A model generated the notes under the pieces. That model was not told where the DNA came from. It ran no database searches and saw only the letters and a program-made list of their open reading frames with translations. From VGBK01 sp043810615 (lineage in GTDB: Bacteria > Actinomycetota > Acidimicrobiia > Spongiisociales > UBA11373), in NCBI GenBank assembly GCA_043810615.1, contig JBDROA010000025.1, forward strand, positions 1 through 5,536: a stretch of DNA of 5,536 nt, written 5' to 3'. Both the position numbers and the translations under genes were made by a program. Positions 5,416-5,536 of this stretch are shown piece after piece (position 1 is the first letter of the stretch; each line of letters starts with the position of its first letter).

Positions 5416-5536
5416 GTGCAGCGCCCCGACCTTCTCGCCGGCGGGTTCACCTTCTTCACAGTGGCCCTGTGGGCGGGAGCCCTGCCCGCCGCCCTGCTGC
5501 GCGACGACGCCGGGGTCTTTCGCCTCTCCTGGCAGC
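5416..5536 (+). CDS. Partial N-terminus of a probable membrane protein of unknown function
   Basis: From a GTG the frame stays open to the right edge, giving 40 complete codons. The sequence begins VQRPDLLAGG and is followed by FTFFTVALWAGALPAALL (11-28), a hydrophobic run long enough for one transmembrane helix or an uncleaved signal anchor, then the charged RDDAGVF. Third positions are overwhelmingly G or C, as in the other real genes of the window. The GTG is preferred over an out-of-frame ATG at 5408, whose translation is rich in Pro, Ser and Cys with no hydrophobic segment. The family cannot be named from 40 residues. It starts 234 bp after the glycosylase stop, probably as its own transcription unit. 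Confidence 0.5.
   Translation, partial: MQRPDLLAGGFTFFTVALWAGALPAALLRDDAGVFRLSWQ

Overview
The window is very GC-rich, with almost every third codon position G or C, GTG start codons and several TANNNT boxes a few bases upstream of starts. This fits a high-GC actinobacterium, perhaps of an environmental lineage such as Acidimicrobiia; the taxon is inferred from composition and gene families only. It reads as ordinary chromosomal accessory sequence: small oxidoreductase, hydrolase and stress genes, separated by stretches holding decayed gene fragments. I see no phage, CRISPR, rRNA or tRNA.

Layout. Positions 1-190 hold an unrecognised reading frame leaving the left edge on the minus strand, and a perfect 19-bp direct repeat (two copies, 26-bp period) that may be the relic of an insertion-sequence end. 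Positions 229-1601 are a two-gene minus-strand operon, a degenerate universal stress protein followed, with a GTGA stop/start overlap, by a complete DhmA-type haloalkane dehalogenase. A 56-bp divergent intergenic region (1602-1657) separates it from a plus-strand flavin reductase-like split-barrel protein (1658-2179). Positions 2180-2795 contain no intact gene but carry minus-strand coding remnants in two frames; one resembles the N-terminus of DUF4032 proteins. A plus-strand pair follows: an atypical 571-residue aldehyde dehydrogenase superfamily protein (2796-4511) and, 40 bp later, an AlkA-like HhH-GPD DNA glycosylase (4552-5181). Positions 5182-5415 hold a minus-strand fragment resembling the extreme C-terminus of Lhr-type helicases. 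A GTG-initiated, apparently membrane-associated protein starts at 5416 and leaves the right edge.

Working together. A haloalkane dehalogenase yields alcohols, an aldehyde dehydrogenase removes the aldehydes derived from them, and an AlkA-type glycosylase repairs alkylated bases, so the set can be read as a detoxification neighbourhood. The genes lie in separate transcription units and no alcohol dehydrogenase or haloacid dehalogenase is present, so this is only a hypothesis. I found no clear evidence of an entirely new system. The most useful leads are the DhmA-like enzyme coupled to a stress protein, the non-canonical aldehyde dehydrogenase, the leaderless-type starts and the pseudogene remnants.
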